A stretch of DNA of 64,000 bases. It comes from an uncultured Chloracidobacterium sp. Its GTDB lineage: Bacteria > Acidobacteriota > Blastocatellia > Pyrinomonadales > Pyrinomonadaceae. Below the pieces are notes generated by a model, which did no database searches, had not been told where the DNA came from, and was given only the letters and a program-made list of their open reading frames with translations. Position 1 is the first letter of the stretch. Every line of letters starts with the position of its first letter. Made by a program: the position numbers and the translations under genes. The stretch is taken from contig CAKZGE010000003.1 in the NCBI GenBank assembly GCA_936914845.1, positions 248,001-312,000 on the forward strand, written 5' to 3'. Of this stretch, positions 60,938 through 64,000 are shown one piece after another.

Positions 60938-61996
60938 ATGGCGGAAGAGGAAAGAGAAGAGGAACTAGGTTCGCAGATGTCCTTTTTGGAACATCTCGAT
61001 GAACTTCGCAAACGATTGGTACGGATCGTATTGTTCGTCGTTTTGGCTTTCTGCTTTTGTTTCTACTTTTCTGATCAAATATTCAACTTTCTGGCGGTAC
61101 CGGTGCGAAGAGCAATGTCGGAAGCCGAGCGTCGCGAATTACCCGTTAAGGGTATCACCGGCGAAGAAAAGATATTGCCGCTGTCTGGTCTAAAAGAAGG
61201 CGATAGGGGCCTTTATGTGTTCGATCGGGCAACCAAACTTGGACCAAGCGTTATTGCACCGGGCACATCTGTGGCGGCGATCGCGGGTCGCGATACGGAG
61301 GGCATAGCCGGCATCTTTTCCGACCAACAGATCATTACTAACAATGGTGTTATCCCGGCAGGTGTCCGGCTTCCGATCGACCCGACCGTAACTACCGAAG
61401 ATTCGCCCAGCGCAGATGAACGACTGATCGTAACTACTGCACCGGAAAGTTTTACCTTGCTTGTGACGGTATCGTTATATTCAGCCATTGCGTTATCCAT
61501 CCCTTTTATACTGTTCCAGGTCTGGGGTTTCGTCTCACCGGCTTTATACAGTCACGAGCGGTCATACGTCACCCCGTTCATTCTTCTTTCGACCACGTCT
61601 TTTATCACCGGCGCCGCCTTTGCTTACTACATTCTATTTCCTCCCGCTCTGAGCTATCTCTTGGGGCTCGGCGATGACTTTCGTCTTATGCTGCGGGCAA
61701 GCGACTATTTCGATTTCATAACCTTGATCATGCTGGCGATGGGCGTTATATTTCAAATGCCTGCGGTAACCTATGTCCTGTCCCGCATAGGCATCATCTC
61801 CGCGGGGCTTCTGCTCCGCAGTTGGAAGATATCCCTGGTCATCATTTTGATCGTTGCGGCGGTCGTCTCGCCGACCGGTGATATCCCGAATATGATGCTT
61901 TTTGCTACGCCAATGATGGCCCTTTACATTGTCTCTATATTCATTGCCTGGTTCTTTGGCAAAAAACGCACCAATGACGCAGGCGAAAATGCCTGA
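60938..61996 (+). CDS. tatC: twin-arginine translocase subunit TatC with an enlarged first periplasmic loop
   Basis: A 352-residue membrane protein against about 240-260 in the family. The N-terminus MSFLEHLDELRKRLVRIVL is the signal-recognition region and the first membrane helix follows (to about 50). Then comes an insert of over 100 residues (about 55-170: FLAVPVRRAMSEAERRELPVKG to APESF) before the second helix. The remaining five segments are ordinary (PFILFQVWGFVSPALYSHERSY, ASDYFDFITLIMLAMG). The insert is soluble and in the periplasm. The gene follows tatA/B by 18 bases. Confidence 0.95.
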   Translation: MAEEEREEELGSQMSFLEHLDELRKRLVRIVLFVVLAFCFCFYFSDQIFNFLAVPVRRAMSEAERRELPVKGITGEEKILPLSGLKEGDRGLYVFDRATKLGPSVIAPGTSVAAIAGRDTEGIAGIFSDQQIITNNGVIPAGVRLPIDPTVTTEDSPSADERLIVTTAPESFTLLVTVSLYSAIALSIPFILFQVWGFVSPALYSHERSYVTPFILLSTTSFITGAAFAYYILFPPALSYLLGLGDDFRLMLRASDYFDFITLIMLAMGVIFQMPAVTYVLSRIGIISAGLLLRSWKISLVIILIVAAVVSPTGDIPNMMLFATPMMALYIVSIFIAWFFGKKRTNDAGENA

Positions 61997-62041
61997 GTTT
62001 TAGCAATACAACCAAGCCCGGCCTTTATGCATCTTGAACTA

Positions 62042-62069
62042 TTGACGTTTAGTGTCTAAAATCTTTAAA
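62042..62069 (+). promoter_or_regulatory. possible promoter of the GWxTD gene
   Basis: TTGACG (62042-62047), a 16-base spacer and TTTAAA (62064-62069). CAGGAG at 62118-62123 is a good ribosome-binding site before ATG 62134. Confidence 0.4.
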
Positions 62070-62133
62070 GCTGAAAATTTACACGTTCGCCTTCGATTGT
62101 CGTGTCTAGTATCACAGCAGGAGTATTACTGTT

Positions 62134-63777
62134 ATGTCTAAAAGAAGTTTTTTTGGTAAAGCCGCTTTGGGTGCCATCGTACTTAGCTTAGGAGCTTTTC
62201 CTGTCTTGGCTCAAAAGGATAAAGATAAAAAGGGCAAAGATGCTCCCAGCCAAGATGTTTCTGATAAAGCCAGAAACGTTAAAAAGGAGATGAACCAAGT
62301 TTACAAAAAGTGGTTGAATACAGATGTCGATTACATCATTACCAAAGAAGAAAAAAAGGCATTTCTGGCCCTGCAAACAGACGAAGAGCGGGAGAACTTT
62401 ATTGAGAACTTCTGGCGACGTCGCGACCCCAATCCGGATACTGAAGAAAACGAATATCGTGAAGAGTATTATGAACGCATTGCCTATGCAAACGAGCATT
62501 TTACCTCCGGCATCCCGGGGTGGAAGACCGATCGCGGAAGGATCTACATCGCATGGGGCAAACCCGATTCGGTAGAATCACACCCCGCCGGCGGTTCATA
62601 TGATCGCCCGAGCTACGAAGGCGGCGGATCGACCACGACCTATCCTTTCGAGATATGGTTCTACCGCCATTTGGATAATGTCGGAGACGGACTTGAAATA
62701 GAGTTTGTCGATCCGACCGGAACCGGCGAATATCGCATGGCGCGAAATGCAAATGAAAAGGACGCCTTGCTGATGGTTCCCGGCGCCGGGCTAACAACGC
62801 AGGAACAATTGGGTCTTGGCGATAAAGGAGACCGCATTAGCGGCGTCAACGCCAACAATAACAATTTTATGCGTGCTCAGGATTCGCCTTTCGAACGTCT
62901 GCGTATAATGACCGATCTTAGCCGTCCGCCGGCCGTAAAATTTGGTGATCTACAGACGAGTCTTAACGAATCTCCGGTCATTGACAATAATCCGCTCGAT
63001 TTTGATCTGCGCGTCGATTTCTTCCGTCAATCAGATGATCGTGTCGTAACCACCTTTACGATACAGGCTTTGAACAAAGAACTGCAGTTTAAAGACGAGG
63101 GCGGGCTTGAGACGGCAAAGATGAATATTTTCGGACGCATTACGGCCGTTTCGGGCAAACGTTCCGGTATTTTTGAAGATTCGGTTGTCGCCAATGCTAC
63201 GCAGGCCGAACTCGCCGAAGCCAAACAGCGTCAATCCATCTATCAGAATGCCGTTGCTCTGACGCCGGGCACATACAAAGTTGATGTCATCGTCCGCGAT
63301 GTCAACACCGGCAACCGCGGCATCCAGCAGCTTGGTTTTACGGTTCCCCGCTACGACGACAAGAAGCTTTCCACTTCGTCCATGATCCTCGCGTCAAAGC
63401 TTCGTACAACTACCGAAAACGATATCGGCGGCCGTTTTGTGATCGGTAATGCAAAAGTGATCCCTAACCTTACCGGCACATACAAAAAGGGACAGGAAGT
63501 TGGTGTATATCTGCAGGTGTACAACGCCGGTATTGATCAAACAACGCTCCGCCCGGCAGTAGATGTTGAATATGTCCTTATCAAAGGCGGTAAAGAGGTG
63601 ATGCGTCAAGCCGAAGATTGGAGCGGCCTTAGCGATTCGGGACAGCGTTTGACACTTGCCCGGTTGCTGCCGACAGAAAATATGGCGCTTGGAGATTACG
63701 AGATCAAGATCCTTACAAAAGACCGCGTAACCGGCCAAGTCATCGAGAACAAAGATAAGTTTTCTGTTATCGAATAG
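62134..63777 (+). CDS. secreted GWxTD domain-containing protein
   Basis: A 547-residue protein. The signal peptide is MSKRSFFGKAALGAIVLSLG, cut near VLA-Q, followed by a lysine-rich stretch. The GWxTD domain carries EERENFIENFWRRRDPNPDTEENEYREEYYERIAYANEHFTSGIPGWKTDRGRIYIAWGKPD (motif GWKTD at residues 129-133). C-terminal beta-rich regions follow. This domain is most common in Acidobacteriota and Bacteroidota; its function is unknown, though it is often linked to the envelope. It is preceded by a TTGACG -35 and ended by a strong terminator. Confidence 0.95.
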   Translation: MSKRSFFGKAALGAIVLSLGAFPVLAQKDKDKKGKDAPSQDVSDKARNVKKEMNQVYKKWLNTDVDYIITKEEKKAFLALQTDEERENFIENFWRRRDPNPDTEENEYREEYYERIAYANEHFTSGIPGWKTDRGRIYIAWGKPDSVESHPAGGSYDRPSYEGGGSTTTYPFEIWFYRHLDNVGDGLEIEFVDPTGTGEYRMARNANEKDALLMVPGAGLTTQEQLGLGDKGDRISGVNANNNNFMRAQDSPFERLRIMTDLSRPPAVKFGDLQTSLNESPVIDNNPLDFDLRVDFFRQSDDRVVTTFTIQALNKELQFKDEGGLETAKMNIFGRITAVSGKRSGIFEDSVVANATQAELAEAKQRQSIYQNAVALTPGTYKVDVIVRDVNTGNRGIQQLGFTVPRYDDKKLSTSSMILASKLRTTTENDIGGRFVIGNAKVIPNLTGTYKKGQEVGVYLQVYNAGIDQTTLRPAVDVEYVLIKGGKEVMRQAEDWSGLSDSGQRLTLARLLPTENMALGDYEIKILTKDRVTGQVIENKDKFSVIE

Positions 63778-63805
63778 TCAAACCGCTTTCCTTTTATGGA
63801 AAATG

Positions 63806-63837
63806 AGAGGCTGTCTGCAAAGACGGCCTCTTTTTTG
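63806..63837 (+). terminator. intrinsic terminator with GCAA tetraloop
   Basis: An 11-bp stem (outer arms AGAGGC/GCCTCT, inner GTCT/AGAC, one T-G wobble) closes on a GCAA loop (63817-63820). Seven T residues follow. It closely matches the terminator at 16378-16405. Confidence 0.9.
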
Positions 63838-63857
63838 TTTCTTTTCGCAGATTTGCG

Positions 63858-63946
63858 TGTTTCAGTGAAACGCTTGAAACACCTGAAACACGTGAAACAG
63901 CCGAAACACCGTGAAACAGCCGAAACACCGTGAAACACCTGAAACA
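63858..63946 (+). repeat. short-period array of GTGAAAC-like units
   Basis: Nine GAAAC units occur at spacings of 9-10 bases (63867, 63876, 63885, 63894, 63903, 63913, 63922, 63932, 63941). A 19-base unit GTGAAACAGCCGAAACACC is repeated exactly at 63892-63910 and 63911-63929. The first element, TGTTTCAGTGAAAC (63858-63871), is parS minus its central C. CACGTGAAACA at 63889-63899 matches a full parS right half. The array lies 3.4 kb beyond parB. Confidence 0.8.
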
Positions 63947-64000
63947 AAGTGGAAAGATGCCGGACGGCTCCCTACTTAATGATTTTTCAAAGATCCTCAA

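Noticed and set aside
63858..63946. CRISPR array
   Set aside because: Units are 9-10 bases with no spacers between, and no cas gene is present.
63696..64000. Repetitive minus-strand open frames at the right end
   Set aside because: They only translate the GTGAAAC array and the end of the GWxTD gene.
1..64000. tRNA, rRNA or insertion-sequence genes
   Set aside because: No cloverleaf, rRNA-like stretch, transposase motif or terminal inverted repeats were seen by eye. A tRNAscan or Rfam run would settle small RNAs.

Overview
The window looks like a chromosome segment of an Acidobacteriota bacterium, probably of the Blastocatellia/Pyrinomonadaceae type. The evidence is a GWxTD-motif protein at the right end, an Oar-like TonB receptor with an N-terminal carboxypeptidase-regulatory domain, futalosine-pathway MqnA, a long Gram-negative-type GyrB, and coding on both strands at moderate GC. 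This placement is inference from gene content. No rRNA, tRNA, CRISPR array, integrase or transposase was seen.

Layout. 0-25 kb is mostly housekeeping and scattered metabolism: a saccharopine-dehydrogenase-like gene broken by a 10-bp tandem duplication, gyrB, a spore-photolyase-like radical SAM protein, a phosphodiester glycosidase with an MFS transporter, nadK, an alkyltransferase-like protein, mqnA, an SLC13 permease, truB and recX. 25.5-39.7 kb is a minus-strand starch/maltodextrin locus: GH15 glucoamylase, lipoprotein, GH13 amylase, SLC45-like MFS, GH13 cyclomaltodextrinase, MalQ, a TonB-dependent receptor and a ROK repressor. Two matching 19-bp palindromes lie just downstream of promoter elements, one before the receptor and one before the ROK gene, so the repressor probably controls both. 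A sugar polymer would be bound by the receptor, cut by secreted GH13/GH15 enzymes, imported by the MFS protein and rearranged by MalQ.

39.8-41.4 kb holds an alanyl-tRNA synthetase reduced to its class II catalytic core and a LuxR-type regulator whose receiver domain has lost all phosphorylation residues. 41.4-47.9 kb has a PLP decarboxylase divergent from a complete five-gene branched-chain amino-acid ABC transporter. 48-55 kb has PpiD, an FAD oxidoreductase, a methyltransferase with a G10 tract, and a ROK / KDPG aldolase / GntR group.

55.3-64 kb looks origin-proximal (mnmG-parA-parB-tatA/B-tatC). Just before it is an orphan fusion of the two type VI secretion sheath subunits, TssB and TssC, with no other secretion gene nearby. 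A perfect 18-bp palindrome made of parS-like half sites lies before parA, and a 9-10 bp array of GTGAAAC half sites closes the window. The sheath fusion, the truncated AlaS beside a pseudo-receiver, and the ROK operators are the most notable items.
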